Source of the DNA: Oidiodendron maius Zn
Taxonomy: Eukaryota > Ascomycota > Leotiomycetes > Myxotrichaceae
Assembly (NCBI GenBank): GCA_000827325.1
Contig: KN832876.1
Coordinates: 1-64,000 of the forward strand
Direction of reading: 5' to 3'
DNA: 64,000 bases
Both the position numbers and the translations under genes were made by a program. The notes beneath the pieces are model-generated. The model saw nothing but the letters and a program-made list of their open reading frames with translations. It had not been told where the DNA came from and made no database searches. The stretch's first letter is position 1. Each line of letters opens with the position of its first letter. Below are positions 1 to 11,415 of this stretch, piece by piece.

Positions 1-290
1 GACGGCCCAGCCAGGCTAGGACGGGGTGGTTCTGCCAGGCTGGCAGCGGCCAGGATCCGGACGTGGTGGTTGAGGAGGATTCGTGACGGATTAGGACTAG
101 CAGGCCGGAGCGGCCGCCAGCGATTCGCTACGTCCCCTCGGCACTAGGCTTAATCCGGGCCGAGCAGTATTTATACAGTTGAGCGTTTGCCCAGAGAGCT
201 TTTCTCTCCTTAGTTTAATTGTCTTCGTCAATACAGCACCTTAACTGGCCACTGCCTCCCTTCGTGAAGCTTATAGTAGCCAGGCTGTCA
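1..290. mobile_element. GC-rich edge of a possible LTR-type element
   Basis: The first 290 bases are GC-rich and lack the TA bias of what follows. The stretch contains a TATA-like TATTTATA near 168 and ends in ...CTGTCA at 285-290, as LTRs end in CA. Directly after it the LINE reading starts in the middle of its reverse-transcriptase domain. I infer that a younger LTR-type element, running off the left edge of the window, sits in or against the LINE. The other end, any internal domain and target duplications are not visible, so family and intactness cannot be judged. Confidence 0.35.
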
Positions 291-2250
291 CACCTATAGG
301 ACCTCTACCTTGATCTATATTAGCTCCAATACTTTACCGTTAAATATAAGCCTTATAGAGTATACTTTAAGATAGCTATTAGTCTACCTTATTACCTATA
401 TCAGGAAGCCCTGTTTGTATAGGGTATCTAGAAGCCTAGTATAGTTAACTGTATTGAAGGCTCCTTTAATATCAAGCTAGAGTAGCAAGGCTACTGCTCT
501 ATAGCTCCAGGCTATCTATACTGCTTTAGTAACCAGGTATATAGCAAGTTCTATAGACTACCCTTTTCTATTCCCTGTTTGACCCTCTAGTAGTAGTTGC
601 TATAACTCTGCTATATCTGCAATTCGACTCCCTATTACCCCTTTAATAAGTTTTCTAACTATACTTAGTAGAGAGATTAGTCTCTAGCCTCTAGCTATTT
701 GTTACTATATTAGTGTCTTGCCTGGTTTCTTAAGGACTACTACTCCTACATTATAGAACCGCTTCAGGAAGTATTCAAGGTTGAAGCTAGCTTGGGTTAT
801 AGCTGCAAGAATTATTAAGAGGGGTCTACTATATGCCTTCAGGAACCCTACTAGGAGATTATTACTTGGTCCTAGTGCTTTCTAGACTCCCTACTTAAGT
901 CTTTCCTCTATTTCCTCTACAGTAACTGCCTTTTTAATAGGGAATCGCTGCTAGATTGAAGCCTCTTTCTAGGTAGTATCCTTGATATCCTGGAGATCTG
1001 CTTTACTACTAGGGAAGAACCTCCCTGCTAAGGTTTCGCTCTTTTCTTTATAGGTAAATGCTGACTAAGGGGTGTCCTTGCTTCAATATAGTAGCGGTAT
1101 TGTTGGTAGCTCTTAAGAGACATGACTTCTTAGTTGTACCTACTGTTGGAGTTTCTAAAGGGTCTTTAGCTGCTTCAAGGCCCTAGCAAGGGCCAGTCTC
1201 TAATACCTTGTTTATGCTTCTTGGATCACCTACCTTTGTTTCTAGGTGGCTTCTTGAAGCTTTGTCTATATATATTGCAATACTACTGTATAGTAGCTGT
1301 ATTACACTACTGATACCTCTACCACTGCCTTGTCTACTTCCTTATTCCACTATAGTTTGCCTTGACTATAGCTAGTCTTGTACTACAGGGTCGAAACATT
1401 AGCGATTCTCTGGAGCTACTATATAAGCTGATTAGTTGTATGATCAAGAGCTTCTAGAGAGCTAATAGAGAGGGGTATTTTTAGGGTTTTTGCTTCTATT
1501 GCTACTAGGTCTTTATCTATCTTTGTCTATAACTACCCTAGTAGTACACTAGGGGGTTGCTAGTACTATATACTTTTGACTTATACAAGTTAGGCTATAT
1601 AGTCTAATCTAGTGTAGTCTAGGCCCCCCTTATAGTATACCTGCAGTATCTCTATATACTATATAAGGTCTAATATTCTGTCTCTATCTTCTTTACACTC
1701 TGTGTTTCTCTATCTAGTAGGTTCTCCCTACAGTATAGCTAGTACAAGGTTCCAGTATTATATCATTAAGAGGAGTACTTCTATATATTACAAGGTTCTC
1801 CCTTCTCTATTCTATTATAGGTAGTAGAGGTTCATATCACTGACTACTAGATAGCGACCCTCTAGTAGTCTCTTAGGGAGTGTCTAGAGAGGGCTCTACT
1901 AGTCTAGTCCCTTATATAGTGAGTATATTGACTATATTATTAGTGGTTCAGGCCTATCCTTGAAGGTGACCCTACACCAGTTTGTCCCTGTAGCCTGCAA
2001 CTACCCTGCAATCCCGTAGTGTTTATGGATATATAGCGCTGCCTGGCTGTTGCCTCTATAGACTAGGTGGTATTTACTGTTAGCTGGGCAGTAGAGTTGT
2101 CCGGTTCCTGAGCTCCTAGCTGGTTCCTGTATAGCTATTATGTTGTACTTGCTGCAATCCCCTAGTGCAATTGGCGCTGCCTCCTGGTTCTTTCCTGTAT
2201 TCCAGTATACTACCGATAGTATCATTGGAAGGGGTCGGAGCTGCTTACTG
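291..2250 (-). pseudogene. LINE ORF2 remnant (endonuclease and reverse transcriptase)
   Basis: The minus strand at 2225-2001 reads as the N-terminal half of an APE-type endonuclease, with a WN box, the metal-binding IQEP motif and YHLVYRG followed by AALYIHK. After a heavily damaged middle, roughly 950-300 reads as reverse transcriptase, with LKKPGK, RLISLLSIV, RKLIKGVI and the motif LDIKGAFNTV in their family order. The reading breaks off at about 290 before the region that would carry the FADD active site. Stops are frequent and mostly TAG or TAA, in keeping with RIP. Confidence 0.7.
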
Positions 2251-2289
2251 TAGTATCTTAGGTGCTTTATATTCCCTGGGTCCTTGCTA

Positions 2290-3703
2290 TACTTACGCTA
2301 CAGCCTTGCCGGGCGAACATTGCGATATCTTGACATGTCTTCGCTGCCTGGACTGTTCCTAGGGGTCTTCCTCTCTTAGCTGCTGGCTGGCTAGGGGTAC
2401 ACTGGGAGCTCCCTGGCTGTAGTGGTCTTTTGTATATAACTAGACGGAAGCCGTCTGTATCTTCTTCCAGTTGTAGGGCTGGTGTATTGCCTGCATTGCT
2501 GCTGCTGTTTCCCTGGGTAACCTCAAACTGGAGTGGCCGGTATAGGTATGCCTGGTGGGCTCTACTGCTCTCCTGCTTGGCAGCAGGGCAGTCCCGGTCC
2601 TATGCAGTATAAGCTCCTCTACAGTTGACACACCTCTTCTTGCCGCTGTCTTCCTTCTCTGGGCAGTTGGCTTCTCCCCCTTCATGTGCTGCGCAGGTGC
2701 AGTGGCCGTACCTAGCCTGTTTGGTACAGTACCGTCCGATATACCCGAAGGCGTAGCACCTAAAGCATCGCCTTACCTGCGCTTCTGTATAGTAGGGTTC
2801 AACGTTGAAAATTTGGGCCTCGAATATAACACCTCTTCGGCAAGCCTCCTGAGCAGCGACTACACTGCTTATATATAGGACTACATTAGCGAATAGCCTA
2901 TAAGGGGTCTTAGGGAGCTGTATTTTGTACTGGGTAATACCAGGTATATGTTTCTTTAGTTCAATAAGGAGCTCTACTGGATTATAGATATTATATAGTC
3001 TAGAGGCTGCTATTCCCTTTACTATAACTGCAAACTCCCTGCGTTTCACCTGTGCCTACACTCCAAATACAGTCGCTACCTATGCTATCTCCTTAGTGAA
3101 GCCTTCTGCATTTCCTATAAACGTTAGGACTGTATCGCCGCTCTGTATTCTCCTTGCTGCTACTGCACTGTCCCCTCCTAGTGCCTTATTGACTGCCTCG
3201 ACCACTTGGGCAGGCATTCTTTTAGCCAGGTCCTTGCTCTGCCCTAGAGCTTACACTACAATTTCCCGGGTTTATCACTCTGGGATAACTACCTTCGGCG
3301 CATATACTGCTCCCTCGCTAGTACCGCATACCCCCTTTGCCACTGCCGCCCACGTCTTCTTGGATATATTCTCAGGCCCCAGTAGGGCCTCCTTAACCGT
3401 TTTTGCCAGTGTCTCGATAGTGGTTTGCAGGTTGTTCAACTCTGTCACGGTGCTAGCTCCTAGCGTGTTTTGACATGTCGCGAGGACCTCCCTCAGCATC
3501 ACAATAAAGCCCTCCTCTTTACCTGGTATCATATAGTCTTTGAATAGTCACAAGAGATCCTCGTGATTACCCTCCAGCCCCCCTTCTCCCTCATCGCTGC
3601 TGCTTCGCTGGGTCTGCATATACATACTTGCACCTGCCAGTAGGTAGTGCATGCTTTGCTCAAGACCAGCATATCCGTCATCGACCACCATTAGAGCCGC
3701 CAT
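2290..3703 (-). pseudogene. LINE ORF1 remnant (gag-like, zinc knuckles)
   Basis: The likely start is the ATG at 3703 on the minus strand. A first stretch reads to about 3540, and the same protein continues after an in-frame stop. Between 3049 and 2600 lies a readable block with a first knuckle CFRCYAFGYIGRYC (a CX2CX4[H]X4C box whose histidine is now tyrosine). A second knuckle-like block and a CVNC box follow. After a stop where family members have HTAW, the text continues as DRDCPAAKQESRRAHQAYL, a conserved Tad1 ORF1 ending. The changes seen fit RIP. The role in living relatives is RNA binding in the LINE ribonucleoprotein. Confidence 0.7.
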
Positions 3704-3839
3704 AACGCTAGAGGGATACAGGTAACTTGAAGGGTAGTAGAACCAGGGTCGCTAGTTCCAGATTTTGTAGTTATTTAATTTTATATTGAGGTTTAAGGTT
3801 GAATGTAGGGTATAAATTAAAATCGCGAAAATTTTTTTC

Positions 3840-6000
3840 CTATATATATTATTACAAGTCCTTAAACTAGCTAAGATATATTACTAGTCTATAGAGCTAG
3901 AAATTATAAGACTCTACTAGATTATTAGTAAAATCCAATATATAGTAGAGATAATAGTTTTGCCTGCTATTATTTATATAGACTATATATTAGTACTTTA
4001 GATTACTATATAGTTATCTATAACTATAATATCTCTTATATAAATAAATACTTAATATATCTACTCTTTAGAATACCTTTTAAGATTTTATCTTAAAATC
4101 TATTATAAGTCTAGATAATAGAATATTATTCCTGATATACTATTATAGCTTAAAGTATAAGAGAAATCACTATCTTATAATCTAGTATTAACTAGTATTT
4201 CGGATCCTCTATAGGAATCACTTTACTATAACCTAATATATACTAGTATTTTAGATCTATTATAGGAATTATTCTACTATAATTTAGTATTAACTAGTAT
4301 TCTAGATCCCTTATCTAGTATACTAATAGCTAGCTTGAATTTTAACTCTAGTATTAAACTAGTATACCTAGTATTAATTATCTAAATTAATCTAAGCTTC
4401 CTTATTTAACTTAAGAATATCTACTATAGTAATATATAATACTTTTAAATTCTAGAAATCCTTTAAGTAAATTCCTACCTTTATAAGGATAATCAGACCT
4501 AGCTTCTATTTATTAAGTATAATAGTATTATATATACTAAGCTAGACTAGCTATACTAGTATAAACAGCCAGTTATCCTAAACTCCTTCTAAAGATAACT
4601 CTTTAATTATACCTATAACTAATTTAGGTATTTAGACTATAATAGGATATATAAGAGGCTTTCTATAAAATTCTATGTTTTTAATATTAATAAAGTCTTA
4701 TATAAATATTTATAGTATTATTACTTATACTAGATTATAAGAACTTTATACTATAAACCTTATAGCTTTCTATAGTCTATCTTTATACTACTATATCTAT
4801 TCTATACTATTATTATTGATTTTATCCTTACCCTTCTAAAATCAATTAATAGATATAACTATACTATAAGTATTACTAATAAGTTCTCTAAAGTAATAAC
4901 TATTATTCCTGACTGCTTTATCTAGAAAGGTTTCTAGTAAGGATAGATACTTATTAACTGATTATTATTATTACTTTAGAGGATACCTATAGCTATAATC
5001 TTAGATAGAGATAGTAAGTTTACTAGTAAGCTTTAGTAAACTATCTTTTATAAACTAGATATTAAGCTGCTTTTCTTTACTATTTATTATCTCTAGATAG
5101 ATAGTACCTTTAAGTAGATAAACTAGACAGTTAAAATAGTATTATAATACTATCTAGTAATATTAAATAATATATATAAATAGCTAGAAGTATTACTATA
5201 TATTTATATAGCTCTTAATAACTTAACTTTATATAGTACTAGTTTATCTACTATAATAGTACTATATAATTTTAGAATTAGAGAACTATTTAATATTATA
5301 GTAGATTACTTTATTAATATTAGTAAAGAGCTAGATATTCCTTAGCTATAGCTAGTCTATACTATTAAACTATTACTTAACACTAAGTACTAGCTAGTAT
5401 ATATTAATATATATAATACAATTAAACTTATAGCTATATAGATAAAATATAACTATAACTAAAGATATAAACTAATATTTTTTAATCTAGAAGAATTTAT
5501 CCTTTTATAATTATACTATAGTTATAACTTATCTAGCCTAAAATAAAACTATAAATTATAGTAGTAATTTGCTAGTCTATATCAAGTCCTTAAGTAAGTT
5601 AGGTAATTAGTATATAGAATCTAATTACTACCTATATTATATATATATCTAGTTATTAGTATTATATATCTAGAACTAGCTCTAGCTTTAGATAAGAATC
5701 TATTTAAAAGGAACTTTAGCTTAATTAACCTATATAAGTATATTCCTGAAAGTATACTATAAAAGAGGATCTTAAAGTATATATATAGTAGTAAGGAGGT
5801 TAAGTATCTTATTAGATTTCAAGGACTCTTAATAGAATATAACTAGTAGATTAAAAGCAGGAAGTTAGTATTGCTATTTATTAATAGATTTGAAAAGGAC
5901 TTATAGAAAGGGCTTATAGAGTAATAAAGACAGATATCTCTAGAATAGAATCTTTAAAGCTTTAGAATAAAGTATTTTTAAAAAAGCTAGATAAGCTATT
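3840..6000 (+). mobile_element. Ty3/Gypsy LTR retrotransposon relic, strongly RIP-degraded
   Basis: This very TA-rich stretch carries, on the plus strand at about 4780-5350, a decayed integrase core of the Ty3/Gypsy type. A weaker match to the region after the integrase, possibly including a chromodomain-like segment, lies at about 5620-5880. No open frame of useful length survives and breaks are very many. Gag, protease and reverse transcriptase could not be traced and no clear pair of LTRs was found. The copy looks old and is not functional. Confidence 0.65.
4177..4315. repeat. 51-bp tandem repeat, about 2.7 copies
   Basis: Units begin at 4177, 4228 and 4279. Each contains a CTAGTAT..ACTAGTATT core followed by a GATC word and, in the first two, ATAGGAAT. 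Copies differ at many sites, mostly as transitions. A more diverged copy may precede 4177. Confidence 0.7.
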
Positions 6001-6027
6001 ATAGGCTTAACTACTATATTTATACTT

Positions 6028-6147
6028 AGCTTATATTAGTTAGCTTAAGTAAGATATTATCCTACTAAAAACTAAGCTAAATATAATAGCTTATATTAGT
6101 TAGCCTAAGTAGGATATTATCCTACTAAAAACCAAGCTAAATATAAT
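6028..6147. repeat. 60-bp tandem direct repeat, two copies
   Basis: Units at 6028-6087 and 6088-6147 are nearly identical and differ at only a few C/T and G/A sites. They lie at the right side of the degraded Ty3/Gypsy relic. They could be part of an LTR or an independent satellite-like duplication. Confidence 0.8.
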
Positions 6148-6180
6148 AACTTATCAAGATTCTATATTTCTTATATTGCT

Positions 6181-6583
6181 TATCTAGATATATTCCTTCT
6201 ATATTACTAATATATATCTATATCTATATTTATATCTATAAGTAGGTAACATAGACATTAAAGAAGTCTTCTGACTTTATTTATTACTAAGATTTAGAGT
6301 CGTTATTTGAATTCAATATATTTTAAGCAATTAAGCCATGATTGAAATACACCTAAATTACTCTTTTGCTGTACAATTTATCTATCACATAAACTACAGG
6401 GAGTATCTACCAATTAGAGGAGTGAAGTCTATACGCAATCTCCTAAATCATTTATCTATGCCTATGATCAGAAATAAAGGGGGTAAAAAGACACATATTG
6501 ATTACCAAGGTCTTTAAGCTCCAAAGGCTTTTCAGCCATGGTTGGCGGATACATGTACCGCCACCTGTTGATGATCTCACGTG
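6181..6583. other. Right margin of the repeat island and promoter of the LETM1-domain gene
   Basis: Base composition returns from very TA-rich to normal between about 6250 and 6550. I see no gene here. The last 100 bases should hold the promoter and leader of the next gene. Confidence 0.6.
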
Positions 6584-7630
6584 ATGACTACAGCTCTAAG
6601 ATTTAACTTTAGACATGCCCGTCGAATCCTCATCTCACAGAGTCCTCACAGTAATGAGATGACCACACTAACTCCACGCGCTCTGCGCACCTTCAACATC
6701 TTCCAACATTACCCTCCTCGCTACCAATACCTTCACAGACCTCCGTTCATTGCATGTTCACTCTCCCGCTATAGCTCGGCAGCCTCAACCAGGACCCCCG
6801 CCCCGAAGCAATTATCCAAAGTCAACGGGCCACCCTCTACTCTCCCAGCACCCCTCATCATTCCCGAGCAGCGAAAGGACCAGTCCTACTTCCCCAGCTA
6901 CCTTTTCACTATCGGCAAGGCCTATGTCGCATTCTATAAAGCCGGAGTTTGGAATATCTGGGCCAACTTCAAAACTGCCCAGCCTATCCAGCGGCTGGTC
7001 GATGACAAGTACTCCTCGTCTCTAAGAGCCGCCGTAACCGCTGGCGCTCTGACAAGATGCGACTTTCAACTGCTAGCCAGGAATTGGCATGACATCAAGC
7101 GCGTGCCGGTATTCGTCTTGATGCTAATGATATGTGGGGAGTTTACACCGCTGGTGGTCCTGGCAGTTAGTAACGTGGTGCCTTGGACATGTCGGATCCC
7201 AAAGCAAGTTGATGCTGACCGGAGGAAACTGGAGGTGAGACGTGCAATCTCCTTCCGGAACCTTACGACGTCGCCGCCTGTGGAGAAGAGTGTGGAAAAG
7301 CTGGGGAGGATGGAGCTGCTACATATCAGTTGGAGCTTGGGGCTTAGCAGTAAGACATGGGATTGGCTTGGGGGAAGGTTGCCAGGGCTGCCAACGTATA
7401 TATTACGGAGAAGGGTGAGAAATCGGGTTGAGTACTTGGAGATGGATGACATGTTATTAAAAAAGGGAGGAGGGGCCAGGAACCTAGAGAGTGAGGAGTG
7501 TAGGATGGCATGTGTGGAGCGGGGAATTGACGTTTATGGGCGATCAGAGAAACAAATTAGGACTGACTTGGAAGCTTGGTTAAGAAGCACTGAAAAGGTG
7601 GGCGTCGAGAGATTATTACTTACTCGGTAA
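6584..7630 (+). CDS. LETM1 domain-containing mitochondrial protein
   Basis: Single exon, 348 residues from the ATG at 6584; a second in-frame ATG at 6659 would give 323. The first ~75 residues are rich in R, S and T and poor in acidic residues, as in a mitochondrial presequence. From about residue 95 the protein follows the LETM1 ribosome-binding-like domain: an amphipathic segment (YVAFYKAGVWNIW), an arginine/lysine-rich start, the hydrophobic segment VPVFVLMLMICGEFTPLVVL, and at the C-terminus the pattern ACVERGIDV...LRTDLEAWL-like helix repeats of the family. Classical LETM1/Mdm38 proteins serve K+/H+ exchange and mitochondrial translation. This one is shorter than Mdm38 and belongs to the less studied LETM1-like group, so its exact role is unknown. 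It borders the RIP island directly. Confidence 0.75.
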   Translation: MTTALRFNFRHARRILISQSPHSNEMTTLTPRALRTFNIFQHYPPRYQYLHRPPFIACSLSRYSSAASTRTPAPKQLSKVNGPPSTLPAPLIIPEQRKDQSYFPSYLFTIGKAYVAFYKAGVWNIWANFKTAQPIQRLVDDKYSSSLRAAVTAGALTRCDFQLLARNWHDIKRVPVFVLMLMICGEFTPLVVLAVSNVVPWTCRIPKQVDADRRKLEVRRAISFRNLTTSPPVEKSVEKLGRMELLHISWSLGLSSKTWDWLGGRLPGLPTYILRRRVRNRVEYLEMDDMLLKKGGGARNLESEECRMACVERGIDVYGRSEKQIRTDLEAWLRSTEKVGVERLLLTR

Positions 7631-7998
7631 ATACTCCTCTTCCAAAGCATACACGATATAATGGAGGCCTAACACTTCACAGACCACCAGCGTGGCCCGT
7701 ACGGGCCCAGTCTTGAAAAGGTATGTAATTCTATGGTTGGGGAAATCTTCTCTCTTCTATGTACGCCTCTTGTATATTATGATCCAGAGTGCATAGAGCG
7801 GCGTTTTGGTAAACGGACGGATATAAATTCCGTCAACCTCAGATCATAGCCCTCGGGCCTGTATCATAGCATAGGACATGCAACACCCCAATGTATGCAC
7901 CAGATGATGCAACCGTTATGCCAAGGACTCCCTTTAAGAACCAGTTTCCACACGCTAAAACTCCATGAATCCACCGAATACTGAAAATTACTTCCAAT
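7631..7998. other. Intergenic, convergent 3' ends
   Basis: This lies between the 3' ends of the LETM1-domain gene and NAB3. It should hold both 3' untranslated regions. No gene seen. Confidence 0.6.
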
Positions 7999-10601
7999 TT
8001 ATTGTCGGAACCTAGCAAGCTGGGCCATGATATTTTGAACCTGCTGGGCAGATTGTTCAGGCTGTTGCACTTGCTGCTGGGAGGTCCCGCTCCCCAGTAA
8101 TGATGAGAGGGCTGGGTTATTCGCAAGATTGCTATAAGGATCTGGGGCGGCAGCTTGGGAATATGGCTGCTGAATTGGCTGTGACTTAAGACCACCAAGT
8201 AGACCAGCCAAGTCGATACCGGCGCTCGCGGTTGCAACAGGTGCGCTAGGTAGTAGGGGTGCACTCAGACTGCCAAGGAGCTTCTGCAGCGTAGCGTTGT
8301 CCAGCTGGCCGACCAAATTGGCAAGATTAGGTGCCAATGGTTGAGCAGGAGGGGCCTGATGTGCCTGCACGACTCCATACCCAGAGCTATATGGAGCCTG
8401 TCCTTGAGTAATAAGCATCGCTTTCGCACGGAGAACTAGCTCTGCAGCAATTCTAGGGTCGAGGTCCTGGTATTCATCGAATCTAACATTATCGGCACCT
8501 CCTTGGCGATCGAATACTTGGAGCGGGATCTTGCTGCTACTCTGTGCCCTCATGTCCAACTGCGAAATTGCAAGTACCCCCTCCAGGATTTGTCTTCGGA
8601 TGACGACTTCGAGCGGCAAGCGGGAACTTAAGAACATCACATCGATCTTAAGGCCACGTGAGCCAAGCTCCCCTTCAACCCAGCTCACGAATGCGCGGTC
8701 CAGTTGGTCCATGAGGATGATCTGAACATCTGGGACATTTCGCGGGTCTCTACGCGGTATCTGAAGTTCAGCATCCTCGTCTTCGCGCCGTCCTGCGCTA
8801 GTGGGTCTTTCACGGTACCTGGTATCTCGCTGTCCGTACGGAGATCGTGAGCGGCTACGCCGCCTGTCACGTCTATCGTACGAATCTCGGCCTCGAGGCG
8901 GAACATACTCGTCACGACCACTATATGGAACCGGCGAAGGTGATCTTCCAGGGCGGTAATCATCACGTCCCCGCGATATTCTGCCATATTCATCCCGAAC
9001 CGGTACGGAGGATCGAGAATCGTATCGATCTTGACCTCTTCCGGACTGTCCTTGCCGACCGCCTCCCCTATTATAATCTGGGGAGCGGGATCTCCGCTGT
9101 GCCGACGCCTGTGTGTTTCGAGTATTCTTTTGTGGCTTCGATATTTCAAGATCTAAGGATCGTTAACAAAAGTTCGGTATCTTGCCAACGAATAACATAC
9201 GCATTTTCCGCCCTCTTACTTCAGTGCCTTGTTCCCGAGCTAGAGCTTCATAGCACGCAGCAGCGTCGTGGAATTGAACAAACCCGTATGCTTGCTTGAT
9301 TGCGATTTGGGCGAGACGTCCATATTTGTGGAAAACATGAAATATGTCTCGCTTCGTAACCTTGTCCGACGGGAGGTTGCCTGTTTGCCACGTTAGATTG
9401 CTTCCAGAACCACGATCAGGGAGATCCACTCACCAATGAATAGCCTCGAGCCTACTGGAAACTTGTCCCATTGTCCATCAGTGACATAGCCACGCTCCTC
9501 GGTTAGGAATTGGTCAAATTTCTTCTGGATCTCAAGTGGCCAGCGTATGTCAGAGTCACCCATATCCTCGGAAGGTTCAGACCTGTTGGGTCGGTCCGTG
9601 CCACCAAACCGGGCCACTTGCGGATATGCACCAGGACTAATGGGGCTGTTGGTAGATGGGGGAGGTTGGCGAAAGGAGGCAGAGGGAGGAGGAGGGAGTC
9701 CATTTCTGGGATCAGAGAACGTCCCTGGAGCACCAGCAGCAACTAGAGGGACGTTTACACCTGGCTTATATGTATTCTGTGGCTGTGGAAAGTTTGTTGA
9801 AGCTGCATGGTATTTTGACATGTCATCGTCATAGTTTGAGGATGGGACTTGAGGGCGCGGTGGAAGGCTTGCATGAGGAGGGAGGCTGGAGCCGGCTTTG
9901 GGGATGGAGGCATTGAGAGGATTGGCAGATGTGGGGGTGTTGATGGCAGGACCTGCCTCCTTCTCAGCATTCGCGGTAATATTGTCCAACAACTGTTGGA
10001 TATCTATCTCGCCACTCGTGATATCGTCATAGGTATTGGCGCTCAAGTTGGTCGGTTCAGTTCCGGTCTGGGAAGCAGTGGGTTCAAAATTTGTAGCAGT
10101 GGCTTCAACAACTCCCATATTGGAAGGAATGGGGTGGGATGGGATAGGATTGGCGTCTGAGCCACTGGAGAACGTGTTGATAGTAAGGGCGCGGTCAGGT
10201 AAATCGCTCAAGTGTTGAATATTCTCTTTCGACAAGTCCTGACTATCTGAGTGCTCCTCTCCGTCGGTATCAAACGTCATTGCATAGTCGTCCGAGACAT
10301 CATCTAGGTTGGCCGCCACAAATTGTCCCTTCTCCTTCCCGTCTCCCTCTTCCTTGTACGCGTCGGAAAAGCTCGAGTCAGCAGGTGAGTCGACGACGAT
10401 GGGCGATGCCACAGGATCCACACTGGACCCCGCGGGAGCAGTTACGACGGGTGCAGATGGGTCAATATGCGTTGATGTCATGTTGAAGACTGGGTCGATC
10501 TGGTTCTGGAGGATAGGAATGTTCGAGGGCTCCGGAGGATGGAGGGGGGTTGGGGAGACTGGCGAGTGGATCTTAGAATGGAACTCCGGGGGTTCAGTCA
10601 T
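7999..10601 (-). CDS. NAB3: RNA-binding protein Nab3 (Nrd1-Nab3 transcription termination)
   Basis: Three exons: 10601-9434, 9380-9201 and 9152-7999, giving 833 residues with introns of 53 and 48 bp. Layout: a long acidic, serine- and proline-rich N-terminus (about 1-380); one RRM that spans both introns, with RNP2 SRLFIGNLP and RNP1 QAYGFVQF; an RS/RG-rich linker; a folded region of ~90 residues after DVQIILMDQLDRAFVSW; and a proline/glutamine-rich tail with short GLLG and LLGS repeats. This order is that of Nab3. In yeast, Nab3 with Nrd1 and Sen1 binds short motifs in nascent non-coding RNAs and terminates RNA polymerase II. The function is inferred from the family. The start at 10601 is the first ATG of a long open frame. 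Confidence 0.82.
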
Positions 10602-11415
10602 GAGTATTGGCGGTTCAGGAGAGGGAGGGAGATATCAAAGCGGTCAATGCGAGGATGCCGACATTGGGTATCAGCGGGAAGACATATGGGTGGGTTGTGA
10701 GAGAGAGAAAGAGAGGCGATGAGGTGGGATGTGACGGGGAGTTGCCTGGATGCAAGACGCAGCCGGGTGGGTGGAAATTATCAGGTGAGCGCTGTCATCA
10801 AAAGCTTGTCGTCTGGTTGGATGAAAAGTGGACTCAAGGGTAGAACTGATGGCTGTTTGCGATCAAGGCCGAGATGGGGATGCGATTGCGATTTGAATAG
10901 AAGAATGCGGAGCGAGGTTCGAAGCTGCTGACCGCTAAAATCTTTCGCTTACATACGTGCAAAGCAGTCAGTGCAACTTCCACCCGTTCCATCCTCGTTA
11001 CCTTGCCTTAAGCGAGAGCCTGTGAAGCTGGTCACGTGAAGAGGCATCTGAAAACAACCGCAAACAGACAGAGACTAGCCTCTTCTAGACAGCTATTCAC
11101 TGCCAGTTGTGCCAGTGATTCTTGTCTTGCTACCATTGCCTCTGTGGAGATATAAGGCCTAGATAAGTGCAAGTAACCGGATGGGTAGTGACTTGTCGCA
11201 CCTCCTTGCTTCGAAGTTATGGCCATTCTCTCATTAGGGATGACTGTCTAAAGAGTTCGATACTCCAAATATCTCCAGAGTGTGCTGGCTACATCTGAAA
11301 TACACTTGTTCTTTTAGGCAATCATCATAAAAGCGTCATTGCATCTTGGCTCGAAGTTTCCAGTGTGTGCATTCCAGGTCGACGTTTCGGGGTCTTAATC
11401 ACAGATACTGCTAGC
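10602..11415. promoter_or_regulatory. Divergent intergenic region, NAB3 and GGQ-protein gene
   Basis: About 0.8 kb between the start codons of two divergent genes; it should carry both promoters and leaders. Short open frames in the G-rich part near NAB3 look random. No other gene recognised. Confidence 0.5.

Larger units (their letters stand above)
291..3760 (-). mobile_element. Tad1-type LINE (non-LTR retrotransposon), RIP-damaged and 3'-truncated
   Basis: On the minus strand two reading frames can be followed in the order expected of a Tad1/I-like LINE. ORF1 is a gag-like protein with CCHC zinc knuckles. ORF2 starts with an APE-type endonuclease and runs into reverse transcriptase. Many stops and replacements are of the C-to-T/G-to-A type in a TA-rich context, as expected from RIP. 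The reverse-transcriptase reading is lost at about 290, just before the motif that precedes the catalytic FADD box, so the 3' part of ORF2 is missing or lies left of the window beyond another insertion. The 5' end lies near 3760, where base composition changes again. Not functional. Confidence 0.85.
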
